This document shows, piece after piece, positions 54,692-63,307 of a stretch of 64,000 nt of DNA. The stretch is from Reinekea sp. G2M2-21. Its GTDB lineage: Bacteria > Pseudomonadota > Gammaproteobacteria > Pseudomonadales > Natronospirillaceae. Where the stretch lies: the NCBI RefSeq assembly GCF_015687175.1, contig NZ_JADPQG010000011.1:62001-126000 (forward strand), read 5' to 3'. The translations under genes were made by a program, and so were the position numbers. How positions within the stretch are numbered: the stretch's first letter is position 1; each line of letters starts with the position of its first letter. Below the pieces are notes generated by a model. The model was not told the origin of the DNA. It ran no database searches and saw nothing but the letters and a program-made list of their open reading frames with translations.

Positions 54692-54750
54692 GGTTATGGC
54701 CGGTCGCGGCGTCTTTTTGGATCCAAAAACACCGCTGGACACTATTTTTT

Positions 54751-55815
54751 TCAGGCCGCTGAGAGCATCGCTTGCCGGTATTGAATGGGCGTTTGATTGA
54801 CGTGTTTTTTGAATGCATTGTAAAACGCCGACTTGCTGTTAAAGCCGCAGGAGAAGCCGATATCCGTCGCGCTGGCTTTTACTTGCACGCGCAATTGCTC
54901 GCACGCTAACTCAACCCGGTATTGATTCACGAATTCATAGAACGATTGCTGGATCCGGTGATTCAGAACCTCCGACAAATCGTGCGGACTGATGCCCACT
55001 TTCTCGGCAAGGGTCGTTAAGTTTAAGTCAGGATCGATAAACCAGCGTTCAGTTTTCATGGCATTGCGGAGCATTTGAGCAACCGAGTTGGATGCTGAAT
55101 CGGACAAACGAGTGGTTTTGAACTTTTGCTCAGGCACATCTATTTGCCATTTCAGAACCGGTGCCAATAACGCCAATATGACAATGTAGCTGCCTTCCAC
55201 CAGAAACAGGGTCGTCCATTGCGACAAAGTTGTCTGGTATTGGAAGACCACCATTCCGGATACCCAGAAATCCCATAACATGATGAATAATAAGCCAACG
55301 ATCAACGCGGTATAGCCAAAATAGGCGCTGGGCATGGGGGTTGCGTGTGTGCTGAAAAACAGCGCTCGGCGACTGAACAGATACCAACAACCCGCCGCAA
55401 TATATGCCGTGATATGAGACACCAATATCAGAAAGTGCCCCTGTCCGGTACTCCAATTGTGAAGCAACGGAATAATAAACACTGACAGCAGACATTGCCC
55501 CAGAAAGGGCAGTGCGTGAAACCAGGTGAGCATTCGGGGGCGCTGTTTATTGATGCTTTGGGTAAGGTGCCACCACAAAAGAGGACCATACATCCAGGGC
55601 AAAAATGTGGCCAGCTGCTTGATCTCAGGCAGGGCATTTCCCTGTTGAGCCGAAAGATAGGCTGCCATGTTCCAAACTGGTATCAGCATGGCCAATACCA
55701 GTAAACCAAGCCAGAAAAAATGCAGTCGCTTTTCCCGCCACGTCAGTAGCAGTAGTTGCGCGCAAGCCAATAGGCCTGCGCCGATAATCAGCAGAAACAA
55801 TGTGGTCACAGTCAT
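54751..55815 (-). CDS. Membrane-anchored AraC-family regulator
   Basis: The 354-residue protein has seven membrane helices in its first 220 residues (for example LFLLIIGAGLLACAQLLLLTW) and an AraC-type pair of helix-turn-helices at the C-terminus: LTTLAEKVGISPHDLSEVLNHRIQQSFYEFVNQYRVELACEQL and ATDIGFSCGFNSKSAFYNAFKKHVNQTPIQYRQAML. It lies directly upstream of, and in the same direction as, the SMP-30-like gene, a plausible target. Shine-Dalgarno is weak. Confidence 0.87.
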   Translation of the reverse strand: MTVTTLFLLIIGAGLLACAQLLLLTWREKRLHFFWLGLLVLAMLIPVWNMAAYLSAQQGNALPEIKQLATFLPWMYGPLLWWHLTQSINKQRPRMLTWFHALPFLGQCLLSVFIIPLLHNWSTGQGHFLILVSHITAYIAAGCWYLFSRRALFFSTHATPMPSAYFGYTALIVGLLFIMLWDFWVSGMVVFQYQTTLSQWTTLFLVEGSYIVILALLAPVLKWQIDVPEQKFKTTRLSDSASNSVAQMLRNAMKTERWFIDPDLNLTTLAEKVGISPHDLSEVLNHRIQQSFYEFVNQYRVELACEQLRVQVKASATDIGFSCGFNSKSAFYNAFKKHVNQTPIQYRQAMLSAA

Positions 55816-55856
55816 TGAAGAAGTCAGCTTTTAAGAAGCCGCTACTATAACAGAGC

Positions 55857-56636
55857 TTAATCCGTGGTAGCAGCTATTGCACGACGGCGGATTTCGGCCG
55901 CAATGGTGCTATTAATCTCGTAGTGCTGCACAAGCCAACTTAATTGAGCCAAAGCCGCCTCAGGCGTTTTCTGGTACCCCGGGCAAAATTGAGCGAGCAG
56001 TTCTTTTGTGCCTGTTAGTCTGCTTTCTAGACGCCGATCTGGCATATACCGGTCTACTAATCCCGTGCTGTTCGGTTGCTGTATATGCAAGAGGTCAATA
56101 ATCCGGTCCAGCGCAAAACTCTGTACGAATTTCATCGCAGAGAGCATTTCACCGCGCTGAAACCGACACAGGCCCACATACAGGTTGGTCAACGCTTCAC
56201 CGATAATCCATTGAACATCTTCACTGCGATGATAAGCCCCACGAGTGTCTGTGGGTTTGAGGATTTGCGTGTCAAAACCGTCTTCAGCCCAAATAACCTG
56301 ACCTTCGCTGAACGGGATGGTGGCCAGTTCCTGAGGTTCAAACACCGCGAACTCGCAGAAAACACCGTCTTCGTACAAAAACTTATACCCATCGACCGTG
56401 TTGCGGAAAGCGTATCCCGCAGGATGGATATTGCTCAGCCAGGAAAGATCTTCAATAAAAGCCTGTTTGTGACCTTCCTTCACAATGGCAAAGAAATCCA
56501 GATCGGAATGTTCATCCATCCGTTCGCGTTCCCCACCCGCAGAACCCAAACCCAACAGTGCATAAGCATTCCCGGTTCGGCGCAATGATTCGCCAATATC
56601 TGTCATTCTTTGTTGCAGTGTCGCTATCGTCGGCAT
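55857..56636 (-). CDS. Nucleotidyltransferase-domain protein
   Basis: This 259-residue protein has a nucleotidyltransferase signature near the N-terminus, GLGSAGGERERMDEHSDLDFFAI, with the GS and DxD metal-binding residues. The rest is helical with YHRSEDVQWIIGEALTNLYVGLCRFQRGE, similar to aminoglycoside-nucleotidyltransferase-like or toxin-antitoxin MNT-like proteins. The substrate is unknown; I see no HEPN partner. Confidence 0.75.
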   Translation of the reverse strand: MPTIATLQQRMTDIGESLRRTGNAYALLGLGSAGGERERMDEHSDLDFFAIVKEGHKQAFIEDLSWLSNIHPAGYAFRNTVDGYKFLYEDGVFCEFAVFEPQELATIPFSEGQVIWAEDGFDTQILKPTDTRGAYHRSEDVQWIIGEALTNLYVGLCRFQRGEMLSAMKFVQSFALDRIIDLLHIQQPNSTGLVDRYMPDRRLESRLTGTKELLAQFCPGYQKTPEAALAQLSWLVQHYEINSTIAAEIRRRAIAATTD

Positions 56637-56911
56637 AACTCTCTTCTCATTTGTTTTTTGAACGGGTGCAACTGTACGGTGGTTGAGTGTTGCTTCGAAG
56701 CTGGATGGCAGGTGGAAACTGTGTAGTGCTGAACAAAAAATGGGGGACGAAAAACGCGATTTTTTGACCTACCACTTACTGGGTACTGCCGCAACGCAGT
56801 TCACACTTCTGCAAAGTCGTTGCTTTAAATTGAAGGTTGTTTGACTAAAGCCCACGTTTCAAAACACCGATGACGCTAATCTTTGCGGGTATTGTACGGA
56901 GAAAAATAAAT

Positions 56912-58033
56912 ATGCGCGGTTGGTGTCTTTTCTGGGTGAGTATTGTGTTATTGGGGTGTAACCCAGGTTCTGGGACGGCACCTGTGTCCTATCGGCAGGA
57001 TCTCACCAACCTCAAACTGCCACAAACTCCTTTTGATTACACACCAGCGTTACCCGGTTATTTCACTGACAGTACGCATCCGCGTTACGCCGGGCACTAC
57101 GACAACATGCCCGCTAATAATCCGACCACCGATGTCGGCGCGACGTTAGGTCGAGTGCTTTTTTATGATACGCGCTTATCGGCGAATAACACGATTTCCT
57201 GCGCCAGTTGCCACCAACAGGACAAGGGTTTTTCTGACGATGCCGTGCGCAGTGAGGGGTTTCAGGGTGGGCTTACGGGGCGGCATTCAATGGGGTTAGC
57301 CAACGCCCGGTTTTATCCTAATGGGCGGTTTTTCTGGGATGAACGTGCGCCCACACTGGAAGCGCAGGTGCTCATGCCGATACAAGATCCGGTGGAAATG
57401 GGCATGTCATTGTCGACCTTAACTGGTCTGCTCAGCAGCACGCCAGAATACCCGGTATTGTTTGCCGAGGCCTATGGTTCTGACGATATCACCGAGGAAC
57501 GGATAGCAAGGGCACTCGCTCAGTTTGTTCGTTCCATGATTTCCTATCAGACAAAATTTGACGAGGGTGTCGATACCAACTGGCAGAATCTCACCTCGGA
57601 TGAAACCGAGGGCGCGTTTTTGTTTTCCGGTATGTGTGCGAAATGTCATCAGGGAACGTTGCAGAGCAGTAAAGGCGCTGCCAATAACGGCCTGGATGTT
57701 GAATCGGTTTTCGATTTAGGGATCGCTAGCGACACGGATTTAGCCGAAGATGTGGGTAAATTTAAAATTCCTAGTTTGCGTAACGTTGCTGTCACTGCGC
57801 CATACATGCACGATGGTCGGTTTGCCACGTTGGAACAGGTTATTCGGCATTACCTAACTGGCCTTCAAGCGCATGAAAACCTGGATGCTCGTTTGCAAGT
57901 GAATGGCAGCCCGCAATACCTGCCCCTCAGCCAAAAACAGATCGAACAGTTGATGGCGTTTTTAAATACGTTGACCGATCACGCCTTACTGACGGATGAA
58001 AAATTTTCCAACCCATTTGTGAATTCGTTTTAA
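56912..58033 (+). CDS. Di-haem cytochrome c peroxidase/MauG family lipoprotein
   Basis: Start at 56912 (MRGWCLFWVSIVLLGCNPG), giving a lipobox LLGC with a lipidated Cys16; GGAGAA is upstream. Of 373 residues, two haem-binding motifs are seen: CASCH (97-101) and CAKCH (242-246). The distal region VFDLGIASDTDLAEDVGKFKIPSLRNVAVTAPYMHDGRFATLEQVIRHY is typical of CcpA/MauG proteins. It should be a periplasmic, membrane-anchored peroxidase that reduces H2O2 with electrons from cytochromes. The 3' end overlaps the convergent response-regulator gene by 4 bases. Confidence 0.92.
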   Translation: MRGWCLFWVSIVLLGCNPGSGTAPVSYRQDLTNLKLPQTPFDYTPALPGYFTDSTHPRYAGHYDNMPANNPTTDVGATLGRVLFYDTRLSANNTISCASCHQQDKGFSDDAVRSEGFQGGLTGRHSMGLANARFYPNGRFFWDERAPTLEAQVLMPIQDPVEMGMSLSTLTGLLSSTPEYPVLFAEAYGSDDITEERIARALAQFVRSMISYQTKFDEGVDTNWQNLTSDETEGAFLFSGMCAKCHQGTLQSSKGAANNGLDVESVFDLGIASDTDLAEDVGKFKIPSLRNVAVTAPYMHDGRFATLEQVIRHYLTGLQAHENLDARLQVNGSPQYLPLSQKQIEQLMAFLNTLTDHALLTDEKFSNPFVNSF

Positions 58034-59244
58034 AAAAGTTCCACGTCGGATGCGAAAGTACCATCATCCGACGAGCTGACTTTGGAAGCCTGGTTTTGTT
58101 TGTCCAGGACTGCGTCGGACAATTGTTTTTGCCGGGTCATAATTCCCTGCAGAACCAGTGTGATTTTTTCCATATGTTGCTTAATCTGTTCACCTTCATC
58201 GCACAGATCACTGGCGATTCCCGATGACGTTTCCAGTGCAGCCATAATGAATTCTTCCTGATCGTCATCCAACCCCAGTTTGGGTAAGCGTAAGCTCATT
58301 TCCTCCAGTAAATTTGTCGCTGTTTCTTTGTTGGCGCGTGTCAGATGGCCAATGCGTTGCGCAAGTGTATCCAGGATGGGCTGTACCGTTTCGATAGAAC
58401 GATTCATTAGCAGCGTTTGAGTAAGAATGGCCTGAGATTCCCGAAGATTGATGAGACGGACATCAAAAGCGCTAAGCACCGGCGGCAGGGTATCTTTGAT
58501 GCGCCCATAGCGTTCCGGTTCATTCACGGGCATGTTTTTAATCAGTAACGAAATTTGCTGATAGTTGATTTGCGTTCTTGCGCCGAAGTCAACAAAGCGA
58601 CCTCGTTCATGGGCGGAGACAATGACATCTTGCTCAATTGGCGTGGCAACGCCTTGGCTTGAAGTGCATAGCCAACCATGCTGCAGTTTAATGCCGACCA
58701 CTACATGCAAGTTTAAATAGTGACAGAAATTCACCAGCTCCTGAGCCAAACCTTGTTCGTTATCGATTTGTTGGCATCGTTCCACAAACAGCATCGCTTG
58801 TCCCAGTTCGCTGGAACTGCGCATGGCTTCGATGGCAATTTCCTGTGCGGACGAATGTTCCGCCCGATAGGCCTGCAATTGTTCAAAGTTGTAGTGTAGT
58901 AGGCGGATTTTGGCGGATAACAGTTCGTATTGAATCGGTTTAACCAGAAAGTCTTCTGCGCCGACTTCGATGCTTTTTATTTTGGTTTCCAGGTCTTGTT
59001 CGGCGGAAATAAACAGAACAGGAATGTGTTTTAAGTGTTCATCGGCCCGTATCGCACGGCAGATTTCAAAACCAGAAGTACCGGGTAAGTTAATATCCAG
59101 CAGAATGACATTCGGTTGGAATAAACGGATATCTGCCAAGGCATTACGGCCATCCTGATCGGTCTGAATGTCATAATCTTTAAGATAGCCCTGAAGCGCT
59201 GTCAAAAAGATTTGGTCGTCATCTATGACGTAAACTCGAATCAT
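58030..59244 (-). CDS. Response regulator with an atypical output region
   Basis: Residues 1-120 are a receiver (VIDDDQ, D50 in VILLDINLPG, S in LFISAEQD, K in LVKPI). Residues 125-404 contain no DNA-binding domain: a helical stretch, then a GAF-like beta region (NLHVVVGIKLQHGWLCTSSQGVATPI), then long helices, NRSIETVQPILDTLAQRIGHLTRANKE and EEFIMAALETSSGIASDLCDEGEQIKQHMEKITLVLQG. It may signal through protein-protein contact; no adjacent kinase gene is present. Confidence 0.8.
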   Translation of the reverse strand: MIRVYVIDDDQIFLTALQGYLKDYDIQTDQDGRNALADIRLFQPNVILLDINLPGTSGFEICRAIRADEHLKHIPVLFISAEQDLETKIKSIEVGAEDFLVKPIQYELLSAKIRLLHYNFEQLQAYRAEHSSAQEIAIEAMRSSSELGQAMLFVERCQQIDNEQGLAQELVNFCHYLNLHVVVGIKLQHGWLCTSSQGVATPIEQDVIVSAHERGRFVDFGARTQINYQQISLLIKNMPVNEPERYGRIKDTLPPVLSAFDVRLINLRESQAILTQTLLMNRSIETVQPILDTLAQRIGHLTRANKETATNLLEEMSLRLPKLGLDDDQEEFIMAALETSSGIASDLCDEGEQIKQHMEKITLVLQGIMTRQKQLSDAVLDKQNQASKVSSSDDGTFASDVELF

Positions 59245-59339
59245 ACCTTTTGCTCGTGGCCGTTGAATACACGGACCCGTTTGGTTGGCGCCAGACGGAT
59301 TGGTGCTGTGTTTAAACCTAGTGGCTCATTGGCGAGTAA

Positions 59340-59939
59340 TCAAGCATGGGTTAGCGATAAACCCAGATATATCACGCCGGGTTGCTGACTGATCATTTGA
59401 TACCCGTATTTCTGATAGAACTTAACCGCTTTTGTATTCAGATCATCGACACCCAGATACACACCTTTGGCGGATTTTTCGCGCAAAGTGTTTAAGAAAA
59501 GGGTCATCAGTTGTTGGCCTAAACCCTGACCCTGAGCGATCGGCAGCAAGTCGATATGCAGATGCGCTGGAAATTCACCGCAGTGCGAGGGCAAATCGGG
59601 ATCGTTGTGGACAACATCCAATAAAAAACTATCTAAATCTGTTTTGGTAGGGCGGCGGGGGTATTTAAGACGCAACTGTGGCAGCCATTGCGAACAGAGC
59701 CATTCATTGTACTGTGCCGTGTTTGAGGTGCCGACAATATAGCCAATGGGAAGGCCATCCAGCTCGGCCACAAAGCAAAGATCAAGTTCAAAAAAGAGAT
59801 ATGGCGCGACAAAATACTGCCCGATTAAGTAAGGGTCATTAAAAAAGTCACTGGCATCACCACCTCGGTTACCGGTTTTTAAACAAATGTCGTACAGGTA
59901 CGGTAGGTCACTGATATTTGCACTGCGGATATTAAACAT
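59340..59939 (-). CDS. GNAT-family acetyltransferase
   Basis: Start at 59939 (MFNIRSANISDLPYLYDICLKTGNRGGDASDFFNDPYLIGQYFVAPY); the longer frame has no site. The 199-residue protein has the GNAT elements: AELDGLPIGYIVGT, LHIDLLPIAQGQGLGQQLMTLFLNTLRE with the Q/GxGxxQ/L acetyl-CoA loop, and NTKAVKFYQKYGYQM. The acceptor is unknown. Confidence 0.85.
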   Translation of the reverse strand: MFNIRSANISDLPYLYDICLKTGNRGGDASDFFNDPYLIGQYFVAPYLFFELDLCFVAELDGLPIGYIVGTSNTAQYNEWLCSQWLPQLRLKYPRRPTKTDLDSFLLDVVHNDPDLPSHCGEFPAHLHIDLLPIAQGQGLGQQLMTLFLNTLREKSAKGVYLGVDDLNTKAVKFYQKYGYQMISQQPGVIYLGLSLTHA

Positions 59940-60008
59940 GATCGGCTCTCTGCCTTCGCGGAAATCGTTAATTTTGCCACATTGTGGCATGCCGCGTAAG
60001 CGACCTAA

Positions 60009-60428
60009 CTAACCCGCGTCAATTTTTAATGTTGGGTATTCTTTTTGTAACCAATCAATGGCCCTATTGCGATCTTCAAAAAATTCTATGCATAACTGGC
60101 GAAACGGCGTCAGGGTTCTTTTGAGCATTATTTGCTGCAAACGTTCCGTGGTGACCAGTGCGAGGTGATGTTGATTGTTGAGTTCGGACCACTGCAGAAT
60201 TTTCGTTAATGGCATCCAGATATCCGCATCACCCATTAACCAAGAAGAGGTATCCATCAATGTTCCCCAAGGATGATGAGAAATCGGCAATGCTTGTTGA
60301 TAATACGCCTCACACATTTGGCGTGACGTGAAGCTTGTCCAGCTGCCGCTGAAATTTAGAATCAGGCATTGCCCCTGTCGAGTTACGCAAAAGCTCCCCT
60401 GCATTGCCATGGCGTTAACTGTCCTCAT
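60009..60428 (-). CDS. STAS-like small protein, function unknown
   Basis: Start at 60428 (MRTVNAMAMQGSFCV), after AAAGGAAAGG; longer starts are possible. The 139-residue protein has an alternating beta-alpha pattern, GQCLILNFSGSWTSFTSRQM ... GTLMDTSSWLMGDADIWMPLTKILQWSELNNQHHLALVTT, like STAS or SpoIIAA-type proteins. I could not assign a role. An 18-bp palindrome lies 122 bases upstream. Confidence 0.55.
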   Translation of the reverse strand: MRTVNAMAMQGSFCVTRQGQCLILNFSGSWTSFTSRQMCEAYYQQALPISHHPWGTLMDTSSWLMGDADIWMPLTKILQWSELNNQHHLALVTTERLQQIMLKRTLTPFRQLCIEFFEDRNRAIDWLQKEYPTLKIDAG

Positions 60429-60549
60429 CCTTTCCTTTATTTCAACATGGAACACACATGGATATCTGTCAAATTATGTCAGGGCATTTGTTTGAAGGAA
60501 TGACTTTTGGCCGGATTTTTTTCTTCATAGTCAGAAAAACGTATCGCTG

Positions 60550-60567
60550 GTAGTAATATATTACTAC
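60550..60567. promoter_or_regulatory. 18-bp perfect palindrome, possible operator
   Basis: GTAGTAATATATTACTAC is self-complementary over its full length and AT-rich in the middle. It lies between the STAS-like gene and the cytochrome c gene. Confidence 0.35.
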
Positions 60568-60612
60568 GGCGGAGAGATAGCAGAGTGGTTGCTGATTGAG
60601 GGGTAGAAGAAC

Positions 60613-60633
60613 GGAAGCTCATGCAAAGCTTCC
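60613..60633 (-). terminator. Weak terminator-like hairpin after the cytochrome c gene
   Basis: GGAAGCT and AGCTTCC form a 7-bp stem around a 7-base loop, followed on the minus strand by a T/C-rich stretch (GTTCTTCT). It lies 15 bases beyond the stop codon of the cytochrome c gene and would end the nirQ operon. Confidence 0.45.
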
Positions 60634-60647
60634 ATTCTATCTGAAGA

Positions 60648-60965
60648 TTACTTTCCAGCAGGGTCAAGGCTGGCAAAATAAGCCGCCAAGTTAGCAATGT
60701 CGTCGTCGCTCAATGGCGCCACCATGCCGTACATAATCGGTGCGTTACCGCCGGTTCGTTGCTGTGCTTTATAGGCTTTCAATGAACTAACCAGATATTG
60801 CTCTTTTTGCCCAGCCAGGTTCGGGTACATTGGCACCATGGAAATGCCGTTAGCGCCATGACAAGCCACACAGGTGGCTGCTTTAGCTTTGCCCGCTTCA
60901 ATGTCCGCTGCCGATGCATAGGCTGACACCGCGAGTACCGCTGCTAAAGTAAATAGTTTTTTCAT
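60648..60965 (-). CDS. Monohaem class-I cytochrome c (c4/c5-like)
   Basis: The 105-residue protein has a signal peptide ([19 protein letters not shown]) and a single haem-binding motif CVACH, followed by [28 protein letters not shown] and [23 protein letters not shown] with a Met ligand. It resembles a half of cytochrome c4 and is periplasmic. Its position 30 bases after NnrS in the nirQ operon suggests it donates electrons to the cd1 nitrite reductase; that is inference. CAGGAG precedes the start. Confidence 0.9.
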   Translation of the reverse strand: MKKLFTLAAVLAVSAYASAADIEAGKAKAATCVACHGANGISMVPMYPNLAGQKEQYLVSSLKAYKAQQRTGGNAPIMYGMVAPLSDDDIANLAAYFASLDPAGK

Positions 60966-60995
60966 GTGATTCTCCTGAAGTTTTTTATGTCAATC

Positions 60996-62120
60996 TTAGT
61001 GACCCACGGGACGTGGGCTAAACCAGATTCTGAAATAAATGGCTGTGAACACAGCGTAACCTGTTGCCCAGAAAATACCAGACGCAATATACCGCAGCGA
61101 AACTGAATCTACGTTGAACAGCAAGGGTATCCATACGCGGAATATAACGGCAGCGGTAACGAATAACAATGTGATCGCAAATATGGGGGATGGTTTCAAC
61201 GCTCGGCCGGCATGCGCTAGTGACACGCGGCCAGCAAAGGCCAGTACCATAATGCCAATACCCCCAATCGCCAGAGCATGCAGCGTCGCGCTGTTTAGGC
61301 CAAACAAGCCAATCGCCAACCAGCCAAGCGCAATATTTAAATAGGCCACATGCAAGCTCCACAACAGGGGTTTTTGCCACAGGGCCCAGTGCTGCCAACG
61401 CATCCAACGCCATACATGTAATACTGCAATAATCAGTGCCAACCCCCGAACAACAGCAGCCTCCGGCGTAAAAGGCAACAATAGTGTGGCCAGTACCTGG
61501 GTGATCATCAGTGCTCGTTCTAACCCCATGATCGGCAATACTTTGGTCACGCCCAATCCGCTGGCGGTAAAGAAAGGGATCACACGCCCTCCAAAGATGA
61601 CAATTAGCAGAATAACCACTAATACGGAGAAACGTGCCCACTGGGTCACCTGCTGTGGTGTTGTCATTTCGGCGATATCGGCGATGGTCAGCAAAATCAG
61701 CAGAGCGACCATAATCAGATTGCGATAATTGCGATGTTTAATCAGCAGCTTTGCTAACAAGAGTGTCGATGTCAGTAGCGGCGTGATTTCCAGAACTACG
61801 CATATAGCCAAGGGCAGATCTAGTGCAATACTCAGCCTCGCCAGCCACCAGATCAATACCGTGATGACCAGCTGCGCAGGCAGGATCGGCGATTCACCCG
61901 TCCAGTTTTGGCTGGCGGTGAGCAGAAATCCCAAGATAAATGGCACCGCAATGGCGAAGATCATTTCGTGTTGATGCCACCAGAACAAGCCATGAAGCGG
62001 GGTTATTGTCGGCAGTCCCGTTAGTTGAGCTAGCCATGGCCAGATAACCAAACTGGCGCTTACGCTCCCTGAGAAGAACCAAGCCCGAAATGGGGACGAA
62101 AACAGGTGTTTGAACGCCAT
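60996..62120 (-). CDS. nnrS: NnrS-family haem/copper membrane protein
   Basis: Start at 62120 (MAFKHLFSSPFRAWFF), with GGAGGA upstream. The 374-residue protein has about twelve membrane helices and the NnrS signature: FRAWFFSGSVSASLVIWPWL, then LHGLFWWHQHEMIFAIAVPFILGFLLTASQNWTG, with histidines that may bind haem, and later ALMITQVLATLLLPF, HALAIGGIGIMVLAFAGRVSLAHAGR. NnrS proteins are linked to nitric-oxide stress and denitrification. It begins one base into the stop of the small membrane protein (TAATG). Confidence 0.9.
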   Translation of the reverse strand: MAFKHLFSSPFRAWFFSGSVSASLVIWPWLAQLTGLPTITPLHGLFWWHQHEMIFAIAVPFILGFLLTASQNWTGESPILPAQLVITVLIWWLARLSIALDLPLAICVVLEITPLLTSTLLLAKLLIKHRNYRNLIMVALLILLTIADIAEMTTPQQVTQWARFSVLVVILLIVIFGGRVIPFFTASGLGVTKVLPIMGLERALMITQVLATLLLPFTPEAAVVRGLALIIAVLHVWRWMRWQHWALWQKPLLWSLHVAYLNIALGWLAIGLFGLNSATLHALAIGGIGIMVLAFAGRVSLAHAGRALKPSPIFAITLLFVTAAVIFRVWIPLLFNVDSVSLRYIASGIFWATGYAVFTAIYFRIWFSPRPVGH

Positions 62121-62443
62121 TATTCTGTCCTCCGAACCAAACCGAAAACGCCAAGTAGGATGCAGGACGCGTGAGCGGTTACCCAATAGCAGATGAAGAA
62201 AGCCCAGAATAAGCCGGTTTTTGGCATACTGATCCAAAACAGAGCGGGTAGAATCAGCAGGGCCAGGAGGCAAATCGCAAAGGCGCCAATCACGCGTTTG
62301 CTTTGCTTACTGGGTGCTGTTCCGAACAGAAGGACCAACGCCACGACCGCTGCTATCATCGGCAATAGCAGAAGATTCAGTAAATACAGAACCCATAACC
62401 ACGTTATCCGTCGATCAACTTGAGTTGTTGTAAGTTGATTCAT
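62120..62443 (-). CDS. Small membrane protein of the nirQ operon
   Basis: A 107-residue protein with about three membrane helices (WVLYLLNLLLLPMIAAVVALVLLFG, AFAICLLALLILPALFWI, WAFFICYWVTAHASCILLGVFGL). It shares a 1-base overlap with nnrS (TAATG) and ATGA with the nirQ-like gene, so it is translated with them. Its place matches that of small membrane genes after nirQ in Pseudomonas, but I cannot show homology. Confidence 0.6.
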   Translation of the reverse strand: MNQLTTTQVDRRITWLWVLYLLNLLLLPMIAAVVALVLLFGTAPSKQSKRVIGAFAICLLALLILPALFWISMPKTGLFWAFFICYWVTAHASCILLGVFGLVRRTE

Positions 62444-63249
62444 TGATCTTCTCCGTAGCCATGTACGTCCAGCCAGGCATACAGCGCCTGCAAATCTTCA
62501 TCCTGATCGGTCAGTGCTTCACAGAAGCAAGAGACCAGGGCGTCACGCATGGAAAGCCCAGAGCGTAACAAGCGTGCAGCGTAAACGATCATCCGGGTGG
62601 ACAGCCCTTCCTCTAAATGAACGTCTTTTAGTCGTCGTAATTCATTGGCCAAGTTGACCAACGTGGTGGCCACGTCTTTGCTGACGCCAGACTCGTGTTC
62701 TATTACCGCGATCTCGTTGTTTGCTCCCGGGTAATTCAACCGTATCGAGACAAAGCGTTGCCGGGTACTGGGTTTGAGGCCCTTGTACAGGCTCTGGTAA
62801 CCGGGGTTATAGGAAATCACCAAAAGAAAATCCGGGTGTGCGTTGATGATTTCGCCCGTGCGATCGATCGGTAAAAGGCGCCGGTCATCGCTGAGTGGGT
62901 GGATGACCACCGTGGTATCTCGGCGCGCTTCCACGATTTCATCCAGATAGCAGATCCCCCCCTCACGCACGGCCTTGGTCAGCGGACCGTCTTGCCACCA
63001 AGTTCCTTGTTGATTCACCAAGTGTCGCCCGACCAGATCCGTTGCCGTCAGGTCATCGTGGCAGGCCACTGTGTAGAGTGGTCGATTTAAAACCGATGCC
63101 ATGTGTTCCACCAATCGGGTTTTACCGCAACCGGTGGGTCCCTTTAACAAGACTGGCAGGCGGTGCTCAGCGGCCTGTTGGAACAGAGTCACTTCGTGAC
63201 CGCAGGGTAAATAATAAGCCGCCTGATTCAGATGCGTTGTCGCGTTCAT
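62440..63249 (-). CDS. nirQ: NirQ/NorQ/CbbQ-type MoxR AAA+ ATPase
   Basis: The 269-residue ATPase has Walker A GPTGCGKT (37-44), Walker B ICYLDEI, and the CbbQ/NirQ/NorQ pattern: AGDRPV-type LYTVACHDDLTATDLVGRHLV, VISYNPGYQSLYKGLKPSTRQRFV, and helical C-terminus VYAARLLRSGLSMRDALVSCFCEALTDQDED. It is needed to activate nitric-oxide or nitrite reductases in denitrifiers. Divergent from nirS, the same arrangement as nirQ/nirS in Pseudomonas. The name norQ would be equally defensible. Confidence 0.9.
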   Translation of the reverse strand: MNATTHLNQAAYYLPCGHEVTLFQQAAEHRLPVLLKGPTGCGKTRLVEHMASVLNRPLYTVACHDDLTATDLVGRHLVNQQGTWWQDGPLTKAVREGGICYLDEIVEARRDTTVVIHPLSDDRRLLPIDRTGEIINAHPDFLLVISYNPGYQSLYKGLKPSTRQRFVSIRLNYPGANNEIAVIEHESGVSKDVATTLVNLANELRRLKDVHLEEGLSTRMIVYAARLLRSGLSMRDALVSCFCEALTDQDEDLQALYAWLDVHGYGEDQ

Positions 63250-63280
63250 TGCAGTCCACAGTTATTGAATGATAGTCAGT

Positions 63281-63286
63281 ACCATA
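63281..63286 (-). promoter_or_regulatory. -10-like element of the nirQ operon
   Basis: TATGGT on the minus strand, about 28 bases from the FNR/DNR box centre, which would put the start site near 63274, 25 bases before the start codon. Short and only one good -10-like hexamer, so moderate support. Confidence 0.45.
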
Positions 63287-63307
63287 ACCGGCGCGGCTGA
63301 CAGCGCC

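Noticed and set aside
56820-56850. FNR-type box upstream of the di-haem peroxidase
   Set aside because: TTGAAGGTTGTTTGA-like sequence lacks the second half-site (ATCAA or close), so it does not fit the FNR pattern.
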